From contig JANXVV010000382.1 of the NCBI GenBank assembly GCA_025351525.1, positions 1 through 24,540 of the forward strand: DNA of 24,540 bases, read 5' to 3'. Position numbers and translations under genes: made by a program. Numbering within the stretch: position 1 is the stretch's first letter; each line of letters begins with the position of its first letter. Shown here piece after piece: positions 17,205 to 24,376 of this stretch. This DNA is from Humisphaera sp. GTDB taxonomy: Bacteria; Planctomycetota; Phycisphaerae; Tepidisphaerales; Tepidisphaeraceae. Below the pieces are notes generated by a model. That model did no database searches, had not been told where the DNA came from, and saw only the letters and a program-made list of their open reading frames with translations.

Positions 17205-17280
17205 GGGAATGGGGAGTGCGATATCCCCTCGTGAAGCGAAGTCGAAATACCGACCACGTCCCATTGGAATAGAGGTAGCT

Positions 17281-17349
17281 ATGAGACGCGGCCTCCCGGC
17301 CTCCCTGCGATGGAACACAAAGCCAAAATCTTCGCCCGCTGGGTGCTGA
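17281..17349 (+). CDS. possible 22-codon leader ORF overlapping the phosphatase start
   Basis: An ATG at 17281 follows AGAGGTAGCT, the best ribosome site in this gap. It opens a short frame (MRRGLPASLRW...PAGC) that ends at 17349, 40 bases inside the phosphatase gene in another frame. The phosphatase ATG at 17310 itself has no ribosome site. Translational coupling or a leader peptide is possible. It may also be chance. Confidence 0.25.
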   Translation: MRRGLPASLRWNTKPKSSPAGC

Positions 17350-19265
17350 CGATCCACTTGCTCCTGCTCGTGCTCGTCATTGCGATGGTGTTCTTCGCGT
17401 CCAAATCCGTTTACGAACAGGCGCGGCAACAGGCGATGGATCAGGCCGAGGGCTCGCAGGAATTGCTCGCCAAGCAGACGGCGGATGGGATCAAGGCGTT
17501 CTACGATTCGATCCGCGATGATCTCGATCTCATCCACCGCGCCGACGATGAGGAACCTTCCACCCAACCCTCGGCCACATCCCAGCCCACCACCCGGCCC
17601 GCCGGATCTCGCATCGTTCTCGGGCCGTTCTCGCTGCCGCTTCCCTTCCGGATGCTCAACGAAGTCGGGGCGGCGGGACAGCGCGACAATCGCACCGGCA
17701 ACATGATCGGGCTGCTGCTCTGGCGGCAGTTGGACAGCCGCGCCTCGCTGCTTTTCGCGGTGGATGCGGACCGGTTGGAATCGAAAGAATCGGCGGCATC
17801 GCTGGCGAAAAACCCGGCGGTCCGGGCCATCGGGCCACCCGGTTCCCATCGCGCCGCCAAGGAAGTCGCCCTGAAAATGCACGGCTGGCTGTCGAAGATC
17901 GATCAGCCCAGCGTCAGCACCTTCCAGAAATTCGACGAACTGGGAGCCGGCAATGTCGTCTGCGTCCCCGCGCCGGAACGGCCGGGTGACAAAAACCGTC
18001 GGCTGCTGGTGGCCTTCGTTCCCATCGAAAAGGTGCGCGGCAGGTTTCTCGACAAGCTCAATCCCACCGACAACTCCACCGCCGCGACGCTGGCGGATGA
18101 GAACATGGTCACCATGGTCAGCTCCGATGCGATTCTCGTCGGCATCAACGCGCTGACCGCCGAGGATCCGCACGTCCGCGAACTGGCCCAGTTGACGCTC
18201 GACACCAAGGTGCCTGAAACGCGGGCCATCGAGCAGCCGTACCGGTTCGGCAATGTCAGCCGCCAGCCCCGCATGATGACGATGGTGCCGGTGCGGTTGA
18301 TGTCCGGCAAGCCGTGGTTTCTGATGGTCTCCTCCCGGCTGGCGCAGGTGGATGCGGTGGTCAATCGGCTGTTCACCAAAGCCCTGTACTGGGCCGTGTT
18401 CGTCGTCGTGGCGATGACCGGCATCCTCGTCTCCACGAGCATCACGATGATTCGCGGGCGGGCCCGGCTGGAGCGCGCCCGCCATCAGGTGCTCAAGCGC
18501 GAGATCGATCAGGCCCGCGAGATTCAAAAGGCCTGGCTGCCCAGCCACAAAATCACCCTGCCGCAGCTCGACATCTCGGCGGTCAATCGCCCGGCGAATC
18601 ACATCAGCGGTGATTTCTACAATTGGTTTGAACTGCCCGATGGCCGCATCGTCACCACCATCGGCGACGTCACCGGCCACGGGATGTCGGCGGCGTTCTT
18701 GATGGCGACCACCCAGTTGCTCGTCCGCACCACCATGATGCGGGTGGGCGATCCCGGCCGCTGCATGGAGGAGGTGAACCGCCAGCTTTGCACGCAGATT
18801 TTCGTCGGGCAGTTCGTCACCATGCTGATCGTGGTGCTCGATCTGGAGCGGGGCGAGGCGCAGGTGGCGACCGCCGGGCATTATCCGCCGCTGCTCGGGG
18901 ATGGGATGAATTTCAAGCCCCTGAAGGTCGAGCCGCAGTTGGTGCTGGGCGTGGATGCGGCGGCGGAATATCCGACCGAAGAATTCGTGCTTCCAGCGGG
19001 CGCAAGCCTGTTGCTCTACACCGATGGCGTGTTGGATGTGGAGGGCCCGAACGGCAAGCGCTATGGCCGCAAGGGGCTGACCGAAGTGGTGGCAGGGCAC
19101 TTCGACAGCGCGCGGGCCCTGGTCGATGCGCTGCTGGCGGGGGTGGATCGCTTTCGGGGCGGCAAGGATCTGCCGGATGATCTGACGTTTGTGGCGATCC
19201 AGTTGAAGACCGCGCCCGCCGCGTTGAAAGCACCGCGCAAAAAAGAACCGATCTCGCCCTCGTGA
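17310..19265 (+). CDS. membrane-anchored SpoIIE/RsbU-type PP2C phosphatase
   Basis: This 651-residue protein likely senses a signal outside the membrane and dephosphorylates a regulatory partner, as RsbU-type phosphatases do with anti-sigma-factor antagonists. TM1 is about 12-30 (WVLTIHLLLLVLVIAMVFF) and TM2 about 358-381. Between them lies a roughly 325-residue sensor region with a Pro/Thr/Ser-rich stretch near 80-100. After TM2, REIDQAREIQKAWLP is the typical RsbU linker, followed by the PP2C domain with SGDFY (D435), GDVTGHGMSAA (D453), ATAGHYPPLL, LLYTDGVLD and DDLTF (D623, D624), so the metal ligands look intact. The ATG at 17310 has no ribosome site but is the only sensible start before TM1. 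No anti-sigma factor, STAS protein or sigma factor gene is adjacent. Confidence 0.93.
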   Translation: MEHKAKIFARWVLTIHLLLLVLVIAMVFFASKSVYEQARQQAMDQAEGSQELLAKQTADGIKAFYDSIRDDLDLIHRADDEEPSTQPSATSQPTTRPAGSRIVLGPFSLPLPFRMLNEVGAAGQRDNRTGNMIGLLLWRQLDSRASLLFAVDADRLESKESAASLAKNPAVRAIGPPGSHRAAKEVALKMHGWLSKIDQPSVSTFQKFDELGAGNVVCVPAPERPGDKNRRLLVAFVPIEKVRGRFLDKLNPTDNSTAATLADENMVTMVSSDAILVGINALTAEDPHVRELAQLTLDTKVPETRAIEQPYRFGNVSRQPRMMTMVPVRLMSGKPWFLMVSSRLAQVDAVVNRLFTKALYWAVFVVVAMTGILVSTSITMIRGRARLERARHQVLKREIDQAREIQKAWLPSHKITLPQLDISAVNRPANHISGDFYNWFELPDGRIVTTIGDVTGHGMSAAFLMATTQLLVRTTMMRVGDPGRCMEEVNRQLCTQIFVGQFVTMLIVVLDLERGEAQVATAGHYPPLLGDGMNFKPLKVEPQLVLGVDAAAEYPTEEFVLPAGASLLLYTDGVLDVEGPNGKRYGRKGLTEVVAGHFDSARALVDALLAGVDRFRGGKDLPDDLTFVAIQLKTAPAALKAPRKKEPISPS

Positions 19266-19274
19266 GATCGGTTC
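19239..19274 (-). terminator. minus-strand intrinsic terminator embedded in the phosphatase 3' end
   Basis: GAACCGATCTC (19245-19255) and GAGATCGGTTC (19264-19274) form a perfect 11-bp stem. On the minus strand the stem is followed by TTTTTT, as required for a rho-independent terminator. It would end transcripts of the leftward genes 19394-20584. On the plus strand there is no T-tract, so it is a weaker stop for the phosphatase, whose stop codon lies in the loop. Confidence 0.75.
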
Positions 19275-19393
19275 ACAGTTCCCCGGAATAAGGACCGCAT
19301 CTGCTACGATGAGGCTCGGGGATTTGTTCCGTGCGGCGAAAATTATTTTTTCGTCACGGCGTTTTCCCCACGCTCCATCCGCCGCCCGTCCCC

Positions 19394-19789
19394 TCATCCC
19401 GCCGAAACGCCCGTCACGATTCCATTGACATACCCGCCCTCCGGCGTCCGCGCCGCCGGGTCTCCACCGCCGATGATGGCCGTGTCCCCCACATAGACCG
19501 TGCCGTCGGGAACGACCACCGAAGCCGTGCCGATGCTGCTTCCCCCCGGCAGCAGGGCGGATGCGCCGCCGAATTGCCAGGTGGTGGGCGGGCTGCCCGC
19601 ATCAATCACGACGACCGCATCGAACAGAATGACCAGGCTGCCCCCCGCCGTGAGAATGATTCCGACGACGTTCGCATCCACCGGTGGCGGCGGCGGTCCC
19701 GGCGGCGGTGTTGGGGGAACCTGCCACGCCGGATTCTCCGTCGCCGAAGGCCGGTGTTCGCGGGTGTGAAGGAGTTCAGGGGTGGACAT
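19394..19789 (-). CDS. hypothetical protein with proline-rich N-terminal segment
   Basis: I recognise no family. The 131-residue product has a hydrophilic start, a proline run (PPTPPPGPPPPP, about residues 25-36), then a hydrophobic, glycine- and valine-rich part with beta-like alternation (VVGIILTAGGSLVILFDAVVVID, then TASVVVPDGTVYVGDTAIIGGG). No cysteines, no signal peptide and no catalytic motif are seen. Reality as a gene is supported by its position in line with the leftward gene at 19907 and by a minus-strand terminator 120 bp beyond its stop. The 117-bp gap between the two genes carries another inverted repeat. An exported or structural accessory role would be a guess. Confidence 0.5.
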   Translation of the reverse strand: MSTPELLHTREHRPSATENPAWQVPPTPPPGPPPPPVDANVVGIILTAGGSLVILFDAVVVIDAGSPPTTWQFGGASALLPGGSSIGTASVVVPDGTVYVGDTAIIGGGDPAARTPEGGYVNGIVTGVSAG

Positions 19790-19822
19790 GCTAAGCCCGG
19801 TGAAGTGAGTGGAGGGAAAAAA

Positions 19823-19895
19823 GTTGCCGGTTGCCAGTGGTCAGTTGCCGGTGAAGACAAATGCTCGGTCTCCGCATTTCCCGGCAACCGGCAAC
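19823..19895. repeat. GTTGCCGGTTGCC inverted repeat
   Basis: GTTGCCGGTTGCC (19823-19835) and GGCAACCGGCAAC (19883-19895) are perfect inverse complements, with a partial third copy (AGTTGCCGGTGA) between them. It lies in the gap between the two leftward hypothetical genes. It is a dispersed-repeat-like element that may make a stem in the joint transcript. Confidence 0.75.
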
Positions 19896-19906
19896 CTCCC
19901 CCTTCC

Positions 19907-20584
19907 TCACGCCGCAATCGATCCCGTGATCTCATCGCTCACCGGCCCGCCGGCCCCGCGCGAATTGATCCACAGGGCCCGGATATGGGCCACCTTGCCC
20001 ACATCGCCCGCCTCGAAGGCGCAGTTGAAATCAGACTTGCGGGCCAGCCCCTTGTAGGTCCAACCCGACAGATCCGCCGGCGGCGGCGTCCCGGCCAGCG
20101 CCACAAAACTGTATACATTTGCGCCCTCGACATTTGACGGTTTCGCGCGTTTCGTCGGCGTGCTCTCATCCGACACCCGCAGGGTCAGGCTCCGGCTGGC
20201 CATGTTCGCCACCGAAAGCACCGGCCGGGTCACCGGCGGGGACACCGGCGTGCGCACGTGCGTCGGCACGGTAATTCCCAGCGACACCTTTTGGGCGGCG
20301 GTGATGGTGTTGTTGGATTGAATGCGCTTCACGAGCGCCCTGATATCGGCCGATAATTGCGCCCTTGCCGTCCCTTTGGCCGCAACGCTGGCCGGCGTCC
20401 TCGTCGTCGGGTTTTTGGCGGTGGACAGACTGGTGGTGAACGCCGTGATCAGGGGATTCAGCGCGGTGGAATCGGCCAGAACCAGCCCGTAACTCGCGGC
20501 CGAGACCGCGATCAAAGCGCCGAAATTAATCGCCCAAAGGCTCATCGCCTCATCGCGGGCCGGGAGGAAATCTTTTTGAGGCAT
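19907..20584 (-). CDS. conserved planctomycete-type hypothetical protein
   Basis: This 225-residue protein begins MPQKDFLPARDEA, followed by an alanine-rich helical region (about 15-105, with ASYGLVLADSTALNPL and RTPASVAAKGTARAQLSADIRALVKRIQ). A Pro/Thr linker (PTHVRTPVSPPVTRP) leads to a beta-rich domain reading like a fibronectin-III or related sandwich (LTLRVSDESTPTKRAKP, ANVYSFVALAG, HIRALWINSRGAGGPVSDEI). I recall proteins of this layout as recurring hypotheticals in planctomycetes but know no function. The ATG at 20584 has TGGAG 5 bases upstream, better than the GTG at 20590. No signal peptide is obvious. It is the first gene of a leftward pair and diverges from the restriction-modification cassette across a 280-bp gap. 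Confidence 0.8.
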   Translation of the reverse strand: MPQKDFLPARDEAMSLWAINFGALIAVSAASYGLVLADSTALNPLITAFTTSLSTAKNPTTRTPASVAAKGTARAQLSADIRALVKRIQSNNTITAAQKVSLGITVPTHVRTPVSPPVTRPVLSVANMASRSLTLRVSDESTPTKRAKPSNVEGANVYSFVALAGTPPPADLSGWTYKGLARKSDFNCAFEAGDVGKVAHIRALWINSRGAGGPVSDEITGSIAA

Positions 20585-20766
20585 ATGCACTCCAAAAATG
20601 TGTCACCCGATGGCCCCGCGACGTCAACGCCGCGTTTTGGATAGGAAGGCCGGGAGGTGGGTCACTGTAAACAGCATCGGGAGGTGCGACGGAGGGCTTA
20701 ACTCGATGGCGGGGATTTTCTCGGTGGTTTAGATTTTGGGGCGGCGGGGGGAATGACGAAGGCCGA

Positions 20767-20785
20767 AATTCGAATTCACGAATTG
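20767..20785. promoter_or_regulatory. possible operator: CGAATT half-sites upstream of the methyltransferase
   Basis: The 20585-20864 gap between divergent genes contains AATTCGAATT (perfect palindrome, 20767-20776) and a further CGAATT at 20779, an AT-rich cluster in GC-rich surroundings about 80-100 bp before the methyltransferase. Such clusters can bind a regulator. No controller-protein gene is present, so this is weak. The rest of the gap shows no other feature. Confidence 0.2.
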
Positions 20786-20864
20786 AGGATGATTCCCGAA
20801 TGATCGGTTGATGGGACGCACACTTCAATGACGACGCGCTGCCTTTGCGGTACAGTGTCCGGCG

Positions 20865-21860
20865 ATGATCCTGCAAGCGGAACAGCCCGGTCTTGATGAA
20901 GACGCCGAAGCGCGGACACTCTATGACAGCCTTTGCGGCAAGACGAACCTCGACGACCTGATTCCTACCCTCGCCAAAAATGCCGTCGCCATCCGCCTTA
21001 TCGAATCTCTCGTGCAGCGACGGCCCACGAGGCACGAATTGATTCTCGGCGACGCCCGCCGGATGGCTTCCCTGCCGGATGAATCGGTGCAACTCGTTCT
21101 CACCTCTCCACCGTACTGGACCCTCAAACGCTACAACGATTCGCCCGATCAACTCGGCCATGTGGAGGATTACGACGCCTTCACCGCAGCGCTCGACGCC
21201 ATCTGGACGCAATGTTACCGCCTGCTCGTCCCCGGCGGCCGGTTGGTCTGTGTCGTCGGCGATGTCTGCCTGTCCCGCCGTCAGAACAACGGCCGTCACA
21301 CCGTCGTCCCGCTCCATTCGACGATCCAGGAGCATTGCAAGGCGATCGGTTTCGACAACCTCTCCCCGATCATCTGGCACAAGATCGCCAACGCCAAATA
21401 TGAAGCCGAAGGCGCGGGCGGCTTTTTGGGCAAGCCCTATGAACCGAACGCCGTCATCAAGAACGACATCGAGTTCATCCTCATGCAGCGTAAGCCCGGC
21501 GGCTACCGCAGCCCGTCAAAATTAACCCGCCTGCTCAGCCTCCTGTCCGCCCCGAACTATTCGCTCTGGTTCCGGCAGATATGGAGCGATGTGACCGGCG
21601 CTTCCACCGCCAAGCATCCCGCCCCCTATCCCGAATTGCTCGCCGAGCGGTTGATCCGCATGTTCAGCTTCGTCGGCGACACGGTCCTCGATCCCTTCAT
21701 GGGCACCGCCACCACCAACTACGTCGCGGCGAAGTGGGGCCGGAACAGCCTCGGCATCGAGGTGGATTCGGCCTATTACCAGCAGGCAAGAAAGCGGATG
21801 GAAGCTCTCAATGCCGACCTCTATTTTCAGGTGGCGCTGGAACATCGCGAGGCCCTGTGA
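20865..21860 (+). CDS. site-specific DNA methyltransferase, beta class, SPPY (probable N4-cytosine)
   Basis: This 331-residue enzyme is the predicted modification half of a Type II restriction-modification pair. Catalytic motif IV, TSPPYW (S81-P82-P83-Y84), comes before the AdoMet-binding motif I, DPFMGTATT (from D276), which is the beta-class order. SPPY is typical of N4-cytosine methyltransferases, whereas N6-adenine enzymes mostly have DPPY or NPPY; base assignment from this motif is an inference. The middle region (about 140-240) would hold target recognition. The stop overlaps the GTG of the endonuclease gene by 4 bp, so the two are translationally coupled. The ATG at 20865 lacks a ribosome site, and a poor -10-like TACAGT lies just upstream. 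The first 50 residues have no family motif. Confidence 0.93.
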   Translation: MILQAEQPGLDEDAEARTLYDSLCGKTNLDDLIPTLAKNAVAIRLIESLVQRRPTRHELILGDARRMASLPDESVQLVLTSPPYWTLKRYNDSPDQLGHVEDYDAFTAALDAIWTQCYRLLVPGGRLVCVVGDVCLSRRQNNGRHTVVPLHSTIQEHCKAIGFDNLSPIIWHKIANAKYEAEGAGGFLGKPYEPNAVIKNDIEFILMQRKPGGYRSPSKLTRLLSLLSAPNYSLWFRQIWSDVTGASTAKHPAPYPELLAERLIRMFSFVGDTVLDPFMGTATTNYVAAKWGRNSLGIEVDSAYYQQARKRMEALNADLYFQVALEHREAL

Positions 21861-22591
21861 ACGCGTTTGAGGAACCTTTGCGGGCGGCGGTGCGTTTCTT
21901 TTGGGAAAAACGCTCCGCCCAAACACTCAAGCAGGGTTTGCCCGGTGGCCGCAAAGATGCCGGGGATCGCGGCGCGGTGACGGGCGGCAAGCAGATGGAT
22001 GGGTTCGTCGAACTCATCTGTTCACTGCTCACCCAAGCCGGAGTCGCCGATGCCTGCGTCCACCGCAACCGCCGCGTTCAGCTTCCCGGCTGGTTCCGGG
22101 CGGAAAAACAGTGGGATCTCATCGTCAGAGTCGGCGAGGAACTCGTTGCCGTTCTGGAACTCAAATCGCAAATCGGCCCCTCGTTCGGAAATAATTTCAA
22201 CAACCGCTGCGAAGAGGCGCTCGGCAGCGCCAGCGACCTGTCCGCCGCATATCGCGAAGGGGCCTTCAAACCCTCCCCGAAACCATGGGTCGGCTACCTG
22301 ATGCTCCTGGAGGATTGCGAAGCGTCCCGCCGTCCGGTGGGTGTCGAAGAACCGCATTTCAAGGTCTTCCCTGAGTTTAGGGAAGCTTCTTATGCCGGTC
22401 GTTATGAGATTCTCTTGAAGAAACTGGTGCGGGATCAGTTGTACGATGCCGCCGCGCTGCTGCTATCGCCTCGGGCGGCGCTGGCGGATGGTGCGTTTAT
22501 CGAGCCGAATGCGGAATTGTCGTTTGCCAATCTGGTCACGGGTCTTATTGGTCGGGCGGTGGCGGCGCACGCGAAGGCGGCGGCAGGGTGA
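21857..22591 (+). CDS. Type II restriction endonuclease, XhoI/PaeR7I family
   Basis: This 244-residue protein closely resembles the XhoI/PaeR7I family as I know it, which cuts C^TCGAG. The conserved stretch runs GGKQMDGFVELI (43-54), HRNRRVQLPGWFRAEKQWDL (69-88), ELKSQIGPSFGNNFNNR (101-117), SDLSAAYREGAFKP (126-139) and WVGYLMLLED (144-153). The catalytic PD-(D/E)xK set is D87 ... E101-L-K103, and all residues are present. The GTG at 21857 overlaps the methyltransferase stop (GTGA) with GAGG 4 bases upstream; open codons further upstream lie inside the methyltransferase gene and are excluded. Length is close to PaeR7I (about 246 aa). CTCGAG occurs at least five times elsewhere in this window, so the host would need protection if the enzyme is active. 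Confidence 0.92.
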   Translation: MNAFEEPLRAAVRFFWEKRSAQTLKQGLPGGRKDAGDRGAVTGGKQMDGFVELICSLLTQAGVADACVHRNRRVQLPGWFRAEKQWDLIVRVGEELVAVLELKSQIGPSFGNNFNNRCEEALGSASDLSAAYREGAFKPSPKPWVGYLMLLEDCEASRRPVGVEEPHFKVFPEFREASYAGRYEILLKKLVRDQLYDAAALLLSPRAALADGAFIEPNAELSFANLVTGLIGRAVAAHAKAAAG

Positions 22592-22800
22592 ATCCCCCGC
22601 CGTGGTCGCCACAAGCGACAGGAGGCCGCGCCTCCGCGACCGCGATCGGCAAACCCTCGAAAGCGAAACCGAAGCCCTCGAACCTTGGATGGATGAGACG
22701 GTCTTTTCGCGCCATGACATGAACGGAGGACCGACTTCGCGGCCCGACGCAAGACAAACTGCCTACAAAATATCCACGGCCCCTTTCCCCAACCCCCAAG

Positions 22801-23055
22801 ATCGCGCATTCGCCCCCCAGCATTTTGAATCGCTGCGCGATGCGGGTGTAGTTTACCCCGTCCGGTTTCCTCCCCGGTGAGGGGGTGAATGGCGGGGTGG
22901 CGGGCTTGAGTGGTGGGCTTATCAAGGGGGGAGGCTTGGTCGTTGTTCGATGTGTTCGCGATCGTGAATCCCCTCGTACCGGGAGGGAAACCGGACGGGG
23001 TCACTTTCACCCGCATCGCGCAGCGATTCTCTATTGGGGGAGCGGATGCGCGGTC
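22801..23055. repeat. inverted pair of about 90-bp repeat elements (A and B)
   Basis: Copy A (plus, 22801-22887) and copy B (minus, 22970-23055) face each other. Each carries the core AATCGCTGCGCGATGCGGG, then CCCCGTCCGGTTTCC, then a CCCGG/GGG run, preceded by CGCGCATNCGC. The pair could fold into a long imperfect stem with a loop of about 80 bp. The same element recurs at 23117-23356 and 24377-24540. The 22592-22800 stretch before it holds no gene or repeat I can name. Confidence 0.85.
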
Positions 23056-23116
23056 TTTCTTCGTTGTGGGGAAAGGTGTCGCCAACTCACGCCGTGGGCC
23101 TGCCGGGGAGAGAAGA

Positions 23117-23356
23117 CCGCGCATCCGCCCCCCAACATTCTGAATCGCTGCGCGATGCGGGGGTGGGTTACCCCGTCCGGTTTCCTCCCCGGTGAGGGGG
23201 TGATCGGCGGGCAGGCGGGCTGGAGGCGGGTCCGCCGCGAGAAGGAAAGATCGATCCTGGTGGAATCGCCACGCCTTGGAGACACCCCCAGTACCGGGAG
23301 GGAAACCGGACGGGGGAACTTTCAATCGCATCGCGCAGCGATTCCGTATCGGGGGT
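23117..23356. repeat. second inverted pair of the same element (C and D)
   Basis: Copy C (plus, from 23117) and copy D (minus, to 23356) repeat the convergent layout of A and B. The loop between them (about 23206-23282) is purine-rich and includes GGCGGGTCCGCCGC. Copy C plus most of its loop is duplicated at 24377-24540. A partial copy of the outer end lies at 23590-23626 in minus orientation. Confidence 0.85.
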
Positions 23357-23360
23357 CTTC

Positions 23361-23551
23361 GGTGGCATGGGCATCCTGCCCAGGGTCGACGTACCCGTCG
23401 ATTTCGATCGGTACGCCGGTCGAATCGGCGGGAGCGGAGCGTTCTTTGGGAATTATGGCGGGGGAAGATCGCTGCGCTTTGGCTGGAGGGGCCGGAGTGC
23501 CGGCCCAGGCGGCGGGGTACCGCCGCACGGGGGCGGGACGCCCATGCCACC
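23361..23551. repeat. diverged long-loop version of the GTGGCATGGGC palindrome
   Basis: GGTGGCATGGGCATCCTGCC (from 23361) and the inverse complement ending at 23551 (GACGCCCATGCCACC) match the arms of copies 1 and 2 but are about 150 bp apart. The interior holds further small palindromes, such as GCGGCGGGGTACCGCCGC. It seems to be a mosaic of several dispersed repeats; no gene is evident in 22592-23663. Confidence 0.65.
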
Positions 23552-23663
23552 TTCAAGCCGGTGGGTCTGCGGTGGGTTCGCGCTGGGGTGCGATTCCGTA
23601 TGAGCGGTGCGGAGGCGCGGTCTTTCATGCCGTTCTCCGTTCATTTCCGGTAGGATGGAGGGC

Positions 23664-24197
23664 ATGAAACGCAAGAGGCGCTGGATGTTGAATGGCTTGA
23701 CCGTTTTTTCAGTTTTATTGGCACTGGGCGTGGCGGCGTCGTGGGTGCGAAGCTATTGGCGTGCGGACGCCATCGAGTTCCGCTCCGACCATCCATTACA
23801 AACGCGCTTTTTGACCGCGAATCGAGGTCGCCTTACGGGGGCCATCGTTTTCCCGCGAGGATCTGGTTTCGATTCAGGGTTGAAGTCTCGCTTTCACTAC
23901 GAATCGAACCCTGCATCGGACCCTCTGTCTCTTCCCCATTCATTTCTGGGAACCAGTTGGTTTCGACAGTTGAGCTTCGGCCGGGACGTCGGACGCGCGG
24001 GTGCCGTCGTCATACCTCACGGCTATCTCTTGATCCTGTTTGCCGCCGTCCCCGCGTTCCGCCTTTACCGCCGACTGCGTCGCCGACGTCTTTCGCTCCC
24101 CGGCCACTGTCCCACATGCGGCTACGACCTGCGCGCCACGCTCGACCGCTGCCCGGAGTGCGGGACGGTGGCGGGCGGGAAGAAAGCCCGAAACTAG
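23664..24197 (+). CDS. small membrane protein with C-terminal zinc ribbon (planctomycete type)
   Basis: This 177-residue protein starts MKRKRRWMLNGLTVFSVLLALGV; TM1 is about 9-25. An extracytoplasmic segment (about 28-125) follows, then a second hydrophobic span near 118-135 (VVIPHGYLLILFAAVPAF), a basic patch (YRRLRRRRLSL) and a zinc ribbon CPTCGYDLRAT ... RCPECG with four cysteines. Proteins with this plan occur in many copies in Phycisphaerae-like genomes. Their function is unknown to me; the layout suggests a membrane-anchored protein with a cytoplasmic zinc-binding tail. The ATG at 23664 fits the family start better than the ATGs at 23607 or 23655. It sits between copies of a dispersed repeat, and its own 3' end is followed by a long inverted repeat. 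Confidence 0.8.
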   Translation: MKRKRRWMLNGLTVFSVLLALGVAASWVRSYWRADAIEFRSDHPLQTRFLTANRGRLTGAIVFPRGSGFDSGLKSRFHYESNPASDPLSLPHSFLGTSWFRQLSFGRDVGRAGAVVIPHGYLLILFAAVPAFRLYRRLRRRRLSLPGHCPTCGYDLRATLDRCPECGTVAGGKKARN

Positions 24198-24290
24198 AAA
24201 TCAGAAAAAAGCTCGAAGGCAAAAGCGGAAAGCTCGAAAAGCGGCGGGCTTTCAGCTTTGAGATTCGGTCTTCGAGCTTTTGTCTGATTT
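24198..24290. repeat. inverted repeat after the zinc-ribbon gene
   Basis: AAATCAGAAAAAAGCTCGAAG (24198-24218, first 20 bases shown in part: AAATCAGAAAAAAGCTCGAA) pairs with the inverse complement at 24270-24290 with one mismatch. The loop of about 50 bp contains a second small stem (GAAAGC...GCTTTC). It begins one base after the stop codon and probably stops transcription or stabilises the mRNA end. Confidence 0.7.
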
Positions 24291-24376
24291 CGAGTTTTTG
24301 ATTTCGACTTTCCCGGCCGATTCATCCTTCTCGTCCCGCATCGCTCTCCCACCCGACACCCTCGCCAAACCCAAGG

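Noticed and set aside
17142..19397. Very long minus-strand open frame opposite the phosphatase
   Set aside because: It mirrors the plus-strand PP2C phosphatase; the protein is rich in H, R, G and D without motifs, as expected from the reverse of GC-rich coding DNA.
20550..21380. Minus-strand open frame opposite the methyltransferase start
   Set aside because: It overlaps two well-supported genes, and its sequence has no recognisable fold or motif.
22801..23360. Repeated units that might be a CRISPR array
   Set aside because: Units are about 90 bp, diverged, in alternating orientation and with unequal gaps; there are no short identical direct repeats with regular spacers and no cas genes.
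22435..23628. 397-codon minus-strand open frame over the endonuclease 3' end and repeats
   Set aside because: It consists of translated dispersed repeats and the antisense of the endonuclease; repeated peptide segments come from the DNA repeat copies, not from a protein family.
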